Counted from the first letter of the stretch, positions 46,019-60,323 are shown. The stretch: 64,000 bases of DNA from Dolomedes plantarius (GCA_907164885.2 OU015499.1:158886489-158950488); one strand, 5' to 3'. Program-made: numbers and translations. Notes: generated from the sequence alone by a model not told the origin.

Positions 46019-48755
46019 TTAGGGGAAAGAAGAGTTGGGAGTAATCCCAGTGTCAAGCACTAGTGTCGCTCTAGGTCTACGATTAAATTCTCTATTGTCA
46101 TAATCCGGAATATTTGCAATTTCTTCATTAGGGGTGGAGTAAAGACTATTATAATTATAAAATTTAGTGGCGAGATTATTTATAGTCAGGCGAATGGGTT
46201 CAATACTTAGATCTTTGTGGAGGAGTAGTTAGTTTTATATCTATTGGCTTTAGTGATTAGACGTAAGGTTTAATTTTGTGTGCATTGCAATTTCTGGACA
46301 TGACTGTTAGCCGCTGACCCCCATACAGGTACTGCATAAAGAAGTATAGGTCGAAGTACTGTTTTGTAAAGCAGAAGTTTATTTTCTATACTCATCTCCT
46401 TCTGGAAAAGGAGGTGGGCGATATCTTTTCTAGCTTTAAAAAATTTGCAGATATTATTATTAATATTTTTCTTCCAAGTAAGCTTACTATCCATGAAGAT
46501 ACCCAAATATTTCACTTCCCTTTAGTGGATGAGCTGACAATAAACGTTAACTGGGGGTGGGGGAATCCTATTGTATGAAAAAAAGATAGCTTTTGTTTTA
46601 CTGGGATTTAATTTAATACGCCATTTATCAAACCAGCGCTCAAGAATATTAATGTGACGTTGGAGGTAAGTATGCATATATCTGACATTATGATTTTTAG
46701 CGAGAATGGCTGTGTCATCAGCATAGAGTGCAAGCGAAGTGTTCGGGGTGGTGGGGATATCATTTATAAATAAGTTAAATAAGACCGGTTCAAGTTTAGA
46801 ACCTTGAGGAACTCCCGCATTAAAAGGGCGTAGGTCTGAAGTGGTACCAGAATAGCTTACAGCAAAAGTTCTGTCCGAAAGATAGGATTGTATAAGTTTA
46901 ATTAGGGCAGCTGGCATTTTAAATTTAATGAGTTTATAGATAAGGCCACTGTGCCAGACAGTATGAAAAGCTTTAAGAATATCAAAGAAGACAGCACCAG
47001 TCTGCATTCTGTTCTGTAGTCCATCATGGATGTACTCAGTAACACGAAGCAGCTGATGTGTGGGGTAGAATGTTTATGTCTGAAACCAAATTGAGCATTA
47101 GAGAGAATATTATTGCTATCGATAAAATTATGAATATGGCTACAAAAAATGTGTTAAACCACTTTAGAAAGAGAAGATAAGAGACTAATGGGCCTGTAGT
47201 TTTTCGGAAGGGAAGGATCCTCACCAGGCTTATGAATTGGGAAAATAATGGCCGATTTCCAGGGATGCGGGTAGTATTTAAATTTAAAGATGTTATTAAT
47301 TAAATCAGTTAAATAGTTGGCATAATGAAGGGGGATATTTTTAATGGCATTATTGGTGATATCGTCTTGACCAGGGGCTTTTCTATTAGGGAGGGAGTTA
47401 ATTGCAACAATTGCACTGTTAGCAATAAGACTTCGCTAACAGTGGTTTTTTCGATCTCACTATTGTGATTACTGCACTGAAAGTTCTGGAGGATATCATA
47501 GACTTGATCAATTGTAGTTAGGCAAAAAACCCTAGAGTGGGGATTGAATTGGGTTTCATAATTAGCTGCTAAGGCCTCAATTTTGTCAGAGTCACTAGTT
47601 AAGATACCAAAACTGGAGTTAAAGTTTGGAAGGGGCTTATGGAGTTTCCTAATTCTCTTAAGATATTGCCAAACTGAGTTATCAGTGGGAGCTAGTGACT
47701 CAATAAATTCTTTCCATTTATTATTTTTGAAATTTTTGATTTTAATTTTAACCTGATTGTCAAGATTTTTCAATTATTAAGCATCCTGGGGTCCCGAGTT
47801 TGCTGCCAAATTTTCCTGAAATGGTTCCTAAATTTAATTAGGTCAACAATATAATGGGGTAGTTTATGATAGAAATATTGGGGACAGTGGACCTTAGCAG
47901 ATTCCAGCGCGCTTTGGGTGGTCTTAGTGATAGAGGTAACAGCAGCGTCTATGTCATTAAGACTGTTAATATCATTAAAGGGTGGGGAGGAGTTGTTAAC
48001 AAATTTAGTGAAGGACTGCCAATTAGTATGATAAGGAGAAGTGATAGAAGGGAGCACGGGGTTGCAGTTAATGTCAAGTTTAAGAGTAAGTGGTCAGAGG
48101 ATAAATCATTAATAGTATTAATCTCATACGGATAGTGACTGTTGTTTAAAAGGGCAAAGTCAATGATGGATTGGGAGCCTGAAACACCAAGCCTAGTGGG
48201 ATAAAGTGGGTAAGCAATATCAATAGAGTTATCAATTGAGTAGGAATTAATTTCAGTACCATATCTGGTTACTGAACGGTCATTCTGGCAGTTCCAACGG
48301 GAGGGGTGAGCGTTAAAGTTACCAAAAAGTATAACTTTATGGTCAAGATTAAAAAGTTGAGAAAGTTCATTAGTTACGGGTCTACCATCCATAATTCTTA
48401 AGTAAGTGGAAACAAGGGTGACAGTAGTACTAGAGTTTATCCTAATTTTAAAAATTGTGTTTTCAATGGTATGTAAGTTAATACTTGGGAGTTAGTTATG
48501 TTTAATATTCCGTTTGACATTGATCGCCGTGCCACCGAAACGTAGGGGAGCGTTAGTATTAGGGTCAAGGCGGGTAGTGAAGTACAGACTGTAGTTTTGA
48601 ATTTTAAGAGTTCTGGGGGTGGAACACTTCACCTCCTGTACTAGAATAAGATCAACGGGGTTCTTAATAACAAACTCCCGAAGGTCATGAATACGTGTAC
48701 GCAAGCCATCAGCATTCCAGCTCAGAACAGAAATTGCAGAAGTAGAGGGGAGCAT
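46019..48755 (-). pseudogene. Jockey LINE ORF2 (endonuclease and reverse transcriptase)
   Basis: Starts at the overlapping ATG (MLPSTSAISVLSWNADGLRT), the apurinic-type endonuclease start. Further endonuclease motifs are GNFNAHPSRWNC (usually GDFNA, so an active-site Asp reads Asn) and LSSDHLLLNL. The linker (about 48050-47310) is split by frame changes. RT shows AVFFDILKAFHTVW (the second Asp of the usual KAFD is His), FNAGVPQGSKLEPVLFNLF and YADDTAI (about 46715), then a thumb YLGIFMDSKLTWKKN (46515 down) and a tail ending at TAA 46021-46019. Proteins of this family nick target DNA and prime cDNA there; this copy is inactive. Confidence 0.88.
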
Positions 48756-50567
48756 TAAGGGGCAGAAGAGGTGGCTGCCTCTTGTGAGGCAGCAGAAAGA
48801 ACGTTATTTATAGACGGCGAGTTAAGTTTATCAACTAAGTAATTAAAATCTGGTATATTCATTTCGTAACAGAGTTGTTTAATTTCTTTAAGAACATCCC
48901 TAATTTTTAAAAGTTTATTTAGTGTGTCGTCAAGGTTTCCCATTGGCGTTACTCTAGAGGTTGGAGTTTCAATAGTAGAATTAGCAGGAGTTACAATATT
49001 AGTGGTTTGTTCAGTCGTTATAGTGGGACAAGGGGAGTTATTGGGCTGAACAGCCTGGATGTAAGAAATTGTTGAATTAACGGGTTTGCTAGCAAAGGTA
49101 TTTCCTGAGTTTGTTGGGATAATTATTTGGGGAGTATAATTACCGGCTTTGGCCGCTTCTTTCATGGTCTTAATTTGGTTACGTCTAATTTTTACCTGTT
49201 CCGGGTGAGCTCTGCAACCACGATAGTTTGATGGGTAGTCACCATTGCAATTAGCACATTTTGCTGGGGTGTCACGTGGTTTAGTACAGGCTGCTGATGA
49301 GTGTGCACCAGCACACTTCATACAGACAGGCTGTAGAAGGCAAACTTCACTACTATGGTGGAATTTTTGGCAGTTGAAGCATTGCTTGGTACCTTTGAAT
49401 TTGTAGGCTTCAACCCTAACTATGAAACCTAAAAAGTGTCGGATTTCATATATATATGCTCAAGAGTCTTATTTTGTCGGAGGTGGCGTAGGAAAATCGG
49501 GAGAGGTTCCTTGGTGTTAAATCGTTTGAGTTGTGAAACTCTGTTCACCTCAAAACCAAATTCTACGAGTTGTTGTTTAACTTCCTCTACTGTAATGTCA
49601 ATGGGGATACCTTTGATTAGGACTTTAAGAGGCCTTTCAGTCTTGGGGTTTTTTCCAAAAAAATCAGTTTTAGTGGCGATAAGGTACCTTTGGATATTTC
49701 TAAATTGATCGATGGTGGTGGGAGAGATCTTAAGAAACTGTCCTGAGACAGTTTTGGGCAAATTAAATTGGATTAGGTTGTTTATATTTTCGATAATCTA
49801 TTGATAACCTGGAACCATTTTAATTAAGAATGGTTCTGGTTTAGGCTCTCTTTCTACTTGGATGGTATCATATGTTACAATTTCATCATCAGAATTTTCC
49901 TCAAGGGGGGCAAATTTATTTCTTGTTTCGATGACATCCGATTTTAACTGGTCTAATAAGTTTTGGCGAGTAACTCGCTTACCTTGTGGTTCATTACCTT
50001 CATTACTTCTATTATTTTACTAGATTTTTTAACCACCGGAGTAGTATTAAATTTACTCACAATAGCAATTAGGTTTTTTAAATTATTAAAGTTAGGACCA
50101 AGGGTGAAAGCAACAATGTACTTCCACATACCTGATAATTTGCTGATCTCAAAGTCATGGTCGAGTCCAGTTGAGCTGCAGATGTTCGCCAAAGTCTCAT
50201 CCAAAGTTTGTATAATGAAGTCGATCGAACTCTTGAAGTCCTTAAATTCAGGTGTCTTATCACCGCAGATATTGAGAAAGTTCAAAACGTTTGGCATTTC
50301 TTCAATTTGAAGATGATGAGGGTCAAGGTTTTGAAAAGCAACAGCTGGATCTAAATCGCATTCCATAACAGAATTCGCCAAATAAGTCTTCTCTCTACCG
50401 AGACAGAAGGGAGAATCTTTCGTAGGAGCGGCAGTAGCAACATCAGAGACGGAAGGGTCAGGAGAAGTGTTTTCTCCAACATTCGTAATCCGTAGGATAG
50501 TTGGCAAAGATACGGATTCACTTATATTAAAAATATTCAATCCACTGCTGTCAGAAAAAGGCTCCAA
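48755..50567 (-). pseudogene. Jockey LINE ORF1 (gag-like), frameshifted
   Basis: The N-terminal piece (50567-49953) is rich in acidic and Ser residues with a helical segment (WKYIVAFTLGPNFNNLKN). The middle (49761-49429) contains RPLKVLIKGIPIDITVEEVK, the RNA-binding-fold start of jockey/PRE_C2HC gag proteins. After a frame break near 49430, three zinc knuckles follow: CFNCQKFHHSSEVC, CMKCAGAHSSAAC and CANCNGDYPSNYRGC. The end is Pro/Thr/Ser-rich and stops at TAA overlapping the ORF2 ATG. The family's ORF1 binds element RNA. Confidence 0.85.
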
Positions 50568-50799
50568 GTTGGCTTCCTTTCTGGCACCAAAATGGCGTCA
50601 GAAAATGGCTTCAAATATGCAACTAAGCTCAAGCTATGAGAAACGATATTGAAAATATGAAGAGATGTATTGCAGCAAATAAAAATGTACAAGCTATAAA
50701 TAGCAATCAATCTGGTAAAAAATTGATATCAGCATTCGATGGAATCTTTATACAGTTAGTTTGTTTGCAAAAATGACATAAATAAATTTTAACACGATG

Positions 50800-51230
50800 G
50801 AACACGAACAACCAACAAAATCAATCACATCAGAGTAACTGTCTGACGATGAGCACTTAAGAACAAGCATTTTATATAATACGCCTTACTTAAGATACAC
50901 GGTACACTCACTAGAATGAGAGCGGAACTGTTTACATTTTGTTGGTGTGGAGTTGAGATGCAATTCTGCTGCATGGGCAAACGAATTTACTTTAATCAGG
51001 AGTATGTCTCAACAAGGAACATCAGGAGAAAAAGGAGTAACTACGTTCCATGGGCCGAGGAAAAACATATCAATGATGTACTTGTGAACAATGAGGTGAT
51101 AAGAAACAGGAAAGGATAAATAATAATAAGAATAATCTACCTAACTCAGCGGCAAAAACATACACACACACAAGCGATACTGTTGCCACCATAACGGTAT
51201 TTCTTATAGCTTCATGGTTGATCATTATAA
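50800..51230 (+). repeat. Flanking direct repeat, right copy, with a 67-codon frame
   Basis: Partner of 44760-45240, about 85% identical over the best 300 bp. The frame 50916-51119 begins MRAELFTFCWCGVEMQFCCM and ends with a stop just before AATAATAATAAG. Here it is uninterrupted. No known domain is recognised. Confidence 0.7.
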
Positions 51231-51264
51231 ATATATTCCAAATAAATGTCATATATATAAGTAA

Positions 51265-51442
51265 AGGCCTGTTCACATAGGATTCCGGTAGCGAAGCGTT
51301 AAAGTATTGAAATATATTTAACCAATGACAAACCTCCAAACGATTAGCAACGAAATTTTTAACGCCTATGATTGGTTTATTTTCGTCTCAACGTCATCTT
51401 TCCTTTATCGCGTCGCTACCGGACTCCTATGTGAACAGGCCC
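51265..51442. mobile_element. Harbinger-type MITE, 178 bp
   Basis: Inverted ends of about 34 bp: AGGCCTGTTCACATAGGA... at the left and its inverse ...TCCTATGTGAACAGGCCC at the right, with TAA on both sides (51262-51264, 51443-51445). Three-base TAA duplications and GGCCTGTTCACA-like ends are typical of PIF/Harbinger elements. No coding. Confidence 0.85.
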
Positions 51443-51622
51443 TAAAAGTCATGTAGTTGACAGAGTACCTATAGGGGAGAAACAGGGGGGGTCGAATATC
51501 CCCTTTACCTCTGACCGTAAGTTGTTATATTCGCAGTATGATTTTTCTATTATGAGCTTCTGTTAAGCTTAACGGATGATTGAAATGTGCAGCCTCAAAG
51601 ACTGAATTTTTCGCGGAGCCGT

Positions 51623-52287
51623 TACGTCATGGTAACCCTTGTGTTCTTGATAAAGTACAGTATATCCATGAAGCTACAGAGCTACATAGCTTCATGAGTG
51701 TGTCAAAATAGTATTTGAATGATGCTACCCTTCTCAATAAATTCAAGATTTAAAAAATCATAGGGGCCGAATAAAAATGTTCCCATTACGAAAATAATTT
51801 GGCCAAAAATTATATTACACTTATTTTTTATATGAACGACCTCAATTAATTTGTGGTCCTACTAAAGAAAATATACTTTTCCTTATGCCGCGTTTACACA
51901 TTCGAGTTCGCGCCTCGCCAAGACATTCGGCACTTTCGTGCATCGAGGCGAATGACCGATCTCACATTCGCGCCTGTCATTCGTGCTCGCGTCAGCCAGT
52001 CGTCCGTACGTAGTAGCCAGTTGTACGATAATGGAGATCGATGAGGAACTTGTAAACGTCTTAAACATTTGTACATAAGCGTTTTAACTGTTCATCTCCA
52101 TCTGTATCAGCTTTACTTGGTGAACATCCTGCGCTGTTCACTTTCATCTGTCATAACGGTTTTCATCCACTAATTTAATTTTTTATGAAAACAGTTTATA
52201 TCATATTTATACTTCCAAATTTTAGATTTTATATCTTTTATTATATGGTTTTATTCCATATTTTGACTGTTTATACGGATGTATTTC

Positions 52288-52289
<2 letters not shown>
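51623..52289. repeat. Dispersed repeat, copy 2
   Basis: Same sequence as 1-655. Here an ATG frame at about 52031 reads MEIDEELVNVLNICT then stop, longer than in copy 1, hinting at a lost coding region. It ends at a (TA)n tract like the first copy. Confidence 0.65.
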
Positions 52290-52636
<347 letters not shown>

Positions 52637-53937
52637 CAGAGGCTGTTCACAGATTTTTTAGACGATGTATATTGTATTCACAAAACTAAATTACATAAAA
52701 TTCTTGTGTTTTAAATGTTCTATTTGAAATCCCTTATTCTGAACTATCTTTCGACACCACAATTTCCAGGATAATAATGCCTTTTGAAGTGTTAGAAGAG
52801 GTATTCTATCCCATTCTTCCTGAACAGCTTTCCAGAGTCCTGTAAGGGTTTTGGGACGACGTTTGGATAATGCAGATTTTAAAAGTCCGAAAGCACAAAA
52901 ATCCATAGGTGATACATCGGGAGATTTAGTAGGGATATCAGTGAAAGGTATGGCCTTGATACCAGTTTTTTGTTCCATTTCTTTTAGGAAATTTACAGTG
53001 GATTTTTATGTGTGACTGCTAGCTTTGTCCTGATGGAGTCTCACAGATCGATGGCACTGTGGGTAAAGCGATGGTATTTCATTCAGAAAAATTGGCGATA
53101 AAATATGTTCCTGATAGTATTTGGAGTTAATCTTGACATTGTTTCCACTCTCTTTATATTTAACTTGCCATTATAACAAAAACCAGCAACAATCATGAAT
53201 CCTTTAGAAAAACTTTCTTTCGATTCTTTGAACCATGTACTTAAATTTTTTTCTCCCCTTTTATGATAATAGATGGCTCTTTTTTTGTTGCAATCATTTA
53301 AATACACCCATGATTCATCTATTGTGACAATTGTTTTCCATTTTTCTTTGGATAAGTGTTTCTCATATAGAATTCTGCAGCGTGTTCTGCGTTCAGCGAT
53401 ATGATTTGGAAGAAGACGATGCACATTGCGTTTTTTCGCTTTCTTAAGATTTAAATCAACGTTTATCATTTTGTTTACAGTGGACACCGATCATTTTAAT
53501 GATTTTGCAACTGTCCTTTGACTAGGGGGATTTTCTTTTAACATTAAACAACGTACCTTTGCAATAGTCGAAGATGTCCGTCTTTTACTTGGATACTTGT
53601 TTGGAATTTTTGTCCCACTTGAGGCTCCAATTTGACGTTTTTTTCTTTCTTGTTGACGATATTACCTATCGACGCTTTAGATATCACAAAACCATGACTC
53701 TCACATCGTTTTTGGATAACGGAGTATGCATATTTCTCTTCGGAAAGAGCATAAATATAGCCTTCGAACCACTGCTCTGTTAAAAACGCCATTTTGAATA
53801 AAAACAAAACTTTCAAGCCGCAGACCACAATTTTGACTTTTAAAAACATAGTACAGTTGCAATTATTTCTTTTGCAGCAAACGAGTTTTTTATTACCGCT
53901 TACCAAAATCGTCTAAAAAATGTGCGAACAGCCTCTG
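52637..53937 (-). mobile_element. Mariner transposon, DD41D type, 1301 bp
   Basis: Ends are inverted repeats of about 29 bp: CAGAGGCTGTTCACAGAT... and inverse ...TGTGCGAACAGCCTCTG, with TA at 52635-52636 and 53938-53939. The minus strand carries a mariner transposase. Catalytic spacing (see the pseudogene) is DD41D, the rosa-type arrangement. Confidence 0.88.
52691..53792 (-). pseudogene. DD41D mariner transposase, broken
   Basis: Probable start at the ATG of MAFLTEQWFEGYIYALSEEK (53792), chosen because the upstream in-frame Met residues lie in TIR-proximal sequence. HTH segments follow (ISKASIGNIVNKKEK; NKMINVDLNLKKAKKRN). Catalytic residues: Asp in TIDESWVY (codon 53319-53317), Asp in HQDKASSH (53029-53027), Asp in SPDVSPMDF (52903-52901). 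The last two are in one register with 41 residues between them. An in-frame TAA lies a few codons after HQDKASSH, and the first Asp is in a different register, so at least one frameshift is present. Confidence 0.88.
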
Positions 53938-53965
53938 TATATATGTATATATATATATATATATA

Positions 53966-54410
53966 AATCGTCTTAATGGTCTAAAACGCCTCCTTATATC
54001 TGGCTTGGTTCTAAAAGGGCCAATGTCAAAATTGATAAACTTCGGCTGAATGTTATATCTTTCTTATACTAAGCGTCACATTATTATTTTTTACTTGTTC
54101 ATTGTCAGTGTAAAAAGCATTATTTTATAATATAAAATTTTTTTAACTATTCCTATTTTATATAAAACATATGCCTTTGGCCCTTTTTGAATCTAAAGTC
54201 ATTGCCTCTTAAATGGCATTGGCTGATATTATAATCGAAGTATAATCTCTTTCTGTTTGTTATTTAACATTGGCCCTTTTAGAACAAAGTCATCGATAAG
54301 TTTTTTTTTCTTTAACCATGTGTTTGGGTATTACCGTGTGTTTGGCGCAGATTGTCCTTGCTGGACCTTGCGCCATTAAACCCAAAACAACCATCCATTT
54401 TTGCCCTCAA
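53966..54410. repeat. Dispersed repeat, uninterrupted copy
   Basis: 54108-54395 matches 13135-14212 without the TTAA-flanked insert. It gives the empty site near 54265 (TTATTTAACATTGGCCC). Confidence 0.7.
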
Positions 54411-54416
54411 TGTATA

Positions 54417-54959
54417 TAAAAAAATCATTAGAAGTAGAAGGAGCAAATGCAAATAAAAAAATCGCAATGGATATTTATTTTTTTGGATAATATCCAATCG
54501 TCTGCTGCATTAGAAAGAAAAAGAATATCATTTTTGTCTATTTAGTTGTTATGCACGTGACGATAAATTTATTTAAAGTACCAGAAAAAGAAATCACGTG
54601 ATCAGCATTAATTAAATTAAATTATAAAAATAAATCTTTAAAAATTCACCAAAAATCAGAAAATTGAGGTAAAGGTTCGAAAAAGATTTCATTTTAAAGG
54701 CATTTTTATGATCTTTCTCGGGATATAAATTTTATAACCCGCAAAGTATTATTTTAAATGCAAACGTAAAAAAAGTTAAAAAAACAGCTTAAAAATTTAA
54801 TTTAAAAAAATAGAAGAATTTTTCAAAACTCTTTCTTAGTGCACCCCTACACGATAAGAAGAATCGCCATACAAAATTTTAGCCCTCTAGGTCCAGCGGT
54901 TTGGTCTGTGCGTTGTATGTCAGCCAGTCAGTCAGTCACGGAACTGTTTTATATATAGA
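54417..54959 (-). mobile_element. Helitron fragment, reverse orientation
   Basis: On the minus strand it starts TCTATATATAAAACAGTTCC at 54959 after A and matches the first ~520 bp of the Helitron at 14585, including CGTCTGCTGCATTAGAAAG-type sequence. Its CTAG end is absent, so it is 3'-truncated. Confidence 0.7.
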
Positions 54960-55174
54960 TTACTTCTAGGTTCAGCCAATTTTTAAGCTCCTTTTACTCG
55001 ACTATATGCTTCAAGGCAGCTAACATCTCGACGAACGGATGTCGAACAGCGTAATGCAGCAATCTGGGGACACGTGTCCATTAAAACGATTCCAAAAAAA
55101 ATCCTTCTTGACTCGACTAGAATGAGGAACTACCGCGACACTTGACCGCGTCCTGAACTAAAAGTTTGACACTA

Positions 55175-55657
55175 CAGTAAAACCTCGTTTATCCGGACTG
55201 ACTGGAACCGCAGGCAAACCGGACAATCGAAAATCCGGATCATTCGGGTAATAAGCAAAACAAAAATCCTTAACTCAGCAGACTTACCGTTTATCACGTT
55301 AAAAAAAAATATGTTTTGTAACAAAATGAAATAGTATCGTTTTCAACATTAAAAAATACATTAAAAAATAGAACAATAACTTTCCCCCGTCATTTCTTAG
55401 CAAAGAATGGGTAAGTCTAGTAAAGCTTTCTCAAACTCGATAAAAAAGCATTTTATGACCATAATTTATCGCACAGTCTATGCAGGAACAGTATATCGAA
55501 TCAAACTAAAAAGCGAATATTGTGCGTACTTGAAGATACCTTCTTGCTATCGTAGTTGAAAATGATTATCTAATGTCAACATTCAATAAAGAAAAAGTCT
55601 ACAAATCTGACCCGGATTATTTGGATGAACGAGTGCCGGATAAACCAGGTTTTACTC
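55175..55657. mobile_element. Pogo-type MITE, 483 bp
   Basis: Left end CAGTAAAACCTCGTTTATCC after TA; right end inverse ...GATAAACCAGGTTTTACTC before TA, with the last G changed to C. No transposase. Confidence 0.75.
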
Positions 55658-55737
55658 TATTTCCAAAAATAACCGAAATATACCCCAAAAAGTAAAAAAA
55701 AAAAAAAAAAATGATTTTTTTATTATTTATGTTTTAA

Positions 55738-55894
55738 CGTAGGATTTCATTCCTCCGTAACGATCGTCCGGAAAGGAAAATGTCACGAGTTATAATTTTG
55801 GCAGCGCGCCAAGCCGAGTAGCAGTAAACAGTTAAACAGAAAAGTTCCAAATGCGCGGAAAAAAAGGTGTAAGCAAACGATAAGTAATCCTACG
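55738..55894. mobile_element. TTAA-flanked mini-element, 157 bp
   Basis: TTAACGTAGGATT at 55734 and its exact inverse AATCCTACGTTAA at 55886-55898. TTAA at both edges suggests a piggyBac-type target, with 9-bp inner repeats. Short, so other explanations remain. Confidence 0.5.
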
Positions 55895-55898
55895 TTAA

Positions 55899-56747
55899 TA
55901 ACCCGCGGTAGTTTCGTTTAGAAGAGACCACCTGAAATGTTTTCTTTTTATAAGTATGGATACCTGGAGAATGATTCAGTGAACATATACAGCTCAGCTT
56001 TGAGTTTAAAACAGAGTGAGTGATACGCCAAACACTATCGCAAAATGTCATCGAAATAGACTGAAAACTTTTGAAATGACGAGAATTCTAGTTTAACTGA
56101 AAAATGAGCGGGAGACACGTTAAGGCTGCCGTCTACTAGCCCTATCGGATTCGCTCATCTCCATGTTGACCCATGGAGTAAAATGGGTCCAAGGACTCAG
56201 TTTTTTTCTTCTTAACTGCACTCCGTCATTGTAAAGAGTTCTAAGCAATCGGTGGTTCCCGAACGTCAATTTAATAGCTCATTCAACTATGGGAAACGAT
56301 TCTCGAAAATACGAACACTTTATAAAAGTTAAAACGCAAATAACAAAAAAAAAAATCGAACTTGAGGGGAAACAGCTCAGTGAATCCGGGGTCGACAGCC
56401 TATCGAACGGCACACAGGCGTTCTTCTTATACAAGCGTGGCTACCTCTGGCGAAGGAGTGCGAAACCTACATGTCAATACGAGAAGTAATATTTGCAACA
56501 GTCATAGAGAAAGAAATTTTACACCGGGGGCAATTTTACGCTTAAAAAATGCAAATATTTTAAAATTTAAGTTATTCGGGGGGAGGGGGAATCTGGTGTA
56601 GTGTTTTTGAAACGCTCCTCAATGCCTTTGGTGGAAGCCATTTCTAAAATGGATCCCGTTGCGAGGATCAGAGAAGTTCGGGCTATCTGAAAATGCCATT
56701 TTAATCGGATGATCGGCATTTATGAATCTGTCTATAGTAGACCCATT
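55899..56747. other. Mixed stretch with a SINE tail fragment
   Basis: 56145-56205 (ATTCGCTCATCTCCATG...CCATGGAG) is an inverted relative of the SINE tails at 18011 and 56748. A 66-codon frame at 56289-56489 has no known motif. Confidence 0.5.
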
Positions 56748-56876
56748 TTCTCCATACGTTATGGAGGTGAGCGAATTTGACAGGGTTAGTACAGAACAGC
56801 CTTGATGTCCAAACCCTATTGGGGATTGGAACCCAAACCCACTCTCTGGAAGCTAACCACTATACCATGGGGCGGC
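56748..56876 (-). repeat. tRNA-derived SINE (copy in unit B)
   Basis: Same A-box and B-box arrangement as 18011-18143, with the GGTTAGCTTCC and GGGTTCCAATCCCC motifs on the minus strand. Confidence 0.6.
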
Positions 56877-57320
56877 ATCTGAATGCTTTGCTAGGCCACA
56901 AAGTACTCGCAACTACGTATATTGAAATAACTTGAAAAGGCAGTGAATCCCGACCAGTGTGAGGTGCCATTTTAGGGTGCCGTGAGATCGGCCAGGGGGG
57001 GGGAGCAAGAAATATTTGGGGAACAAAAAAATGTTAGTACTGACCTCTTAAAGTAAATATTGAGTTGAATGAATGACTCACGCCCGACAGATCGCGACAC
57101 GCGTCGATTCACTCGTTCCTTAGAATGCATGAATGACTCTTACACCCACAAATGCTGGGCTTGATGTCAAACGCGTGTGTTCCGAGCATTCGTCGCGAGT
57201 CACCCGTCAACGAAGCAAAACTCTTTTCGGAGATTTCAATCCTAGTCATGTCGTTAGATTTTTTGGTCAAACAGAAAAAATATTAGCAGGGCCCGCTTAA
57301 CATAATTATATAAACAAACA

Positions 57321-58851
<1,531 letters not shown>

Positions 58852-58879
58852 TAGAAGTGAATACGGCGCTGAAGCTTTA

Positions 58880-59999
58880 ACTTGTCGCACCTCCCGAGTC
58901 TGACATTCAACTTTACTGCGGTGTTTCTACTACAAATATGCGCCCATATTTACCAAAGGAATTCCGAATGTCAGCGTTCAATATGGTGCATAGTTTGGCA
59001 CACCGTGGGATTAAAGCTAAAGCTAAGAAAGTTGCAAGTCGCTTAGTTTGGCCCTTAATGAGTAGGGACATACGTCAGTGGACACGTTCCTGGATACCAT
59101 GCCAACGAACAAAAATCCACAGTAAAGCTAAGAAAATTTCTATGCCAGATGAACGATTTAAACACGTGCATTTAGACTTAGTAGGACGTCTACCTACATT
59201 AGACGGATACACGTATCTATTCACGATGCTTGACAAGTACACACGCTGGATCGAATCCATTCCATTGCGCGACATCACGGCGGATAGTCACCAAAGCCTT
59301 TTACATGCATTTTGTTTCGACGTTCGGTACCGCTAGTAAGGTCACGACTGATCAGGGTCGATAGATTGAGGCTAATCTTTTTAAAACTCTTACTAAACTC
59401 TTAGGCATTAGACACGTGCATACCCCACCTTTTCACCCTGCAAGCAGTTGTTTGGTCGAAAATGCTCATAGGACTTTAAAAGCTTGTTTGAGTGAGAGCT
59501 GGACAGAGCACTTACCCACTATCTTATTAGGCATGCGCACTGTCTTCAGAGACGAACCTTCAGCTACTACTACTACAGAGCTGGTCTAAGACAACTCGGC
59601 GTTTAACAGGGGATTTTCTGATGCCAATGCTCCAGATTTTGTGAGGCAGTTAATAATGATCATGACAAAGCTAACGCCTAAGCAAACGAGTCAATACTCG
59701 AAGCCAAGAACTTTTGTGCCTCAAGCGTTACAGACGTGTACACATGTGTTTGTTCGCCAAGATCATGTGAAACCACCATTAGTCCCTGCGTAAAACCGAC
59801 CGTTTCTGGTGATGCGGTGAAGTGATAGATTTTTCACAGTTCTGGTGCGGCAGAAAGAGTCAGTCATATCTGTTGACAGACTGGATCCTGCATGGACACC
59901 CGATTTCAATCCGGAAAAGCTTACTCCGCGCAGAGTAATTCCGGGCTGAAAAGCAACTTCAACTGTCATTCGAGACTTCTTCGGCAGCACAAACACACG
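58880..59999 (+). pseudogene. Ty3/gypsy H2C2 and integrase region, unit B
   Basis: 58938-59336 encodes the zinc-binding region (HSLAHRGIKAKAKKV, CQRTKIHSKA; one of the two Cys positions reads Trp) and the integrase start HLDLVGRLPTLDGYTYLFTM. After a frame break come VTTDQGR (about 59341) and SSCLVENAHRTLKACL (about 59443-59490), the Glu region. Then TVFRDEPSATTTTEL and KLTPKQTSQYSKP. The frame continues to the hAT insertion at 60000 and resumes at 63413 for about 50 bases. Confidence 0.8.
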
Positions 60000-60323
60000 C
60001 AGGGCCGGTCCTTGCTGGTGTGAGGCCTGAGGCAAAAACTCAGATATGAGGCCTTTTTTTAAAAAAAAATTTCCTGATTTTCATATATATAATATATGCG
60101 TATATAATTGATTCATTCATTAGATATAGATTGCTAAACATGCAACAGCACAATTTTACTACAGTATTAAGAAAAAATTTGCATTTTGTGAAACAAAAGT
60201 ATTTACACATTAAACTGCTTTTCGCCTAGATTTCACGGCGGCAAATTTTTCAATCAAATTGTTATAGTCAATTTCTTTTCCTTGCTTATTTTCAATCGAT
60301 ATCATAGCTAAGCCACAAAGTTT

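Larger units (their letters stand above)
46019..50590 (-). mobile_element. Jockey-type LINE, nearly full length, decayed
   Basis: ORF1 (50567 to 48755) and ORF2 (48755 to 46019) are both recognisable in order on the minus strand, with an ORF1 gag bearing zinc knuckles and an ORF2 with endonuclease and reverse transcriptase. No RNase H follows RT, as in jockey. Several frameshifts break both. The 3' end is not marked by a clear tail; sequence to about 45250 may be 3' UTR. Confidence 0.88.
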
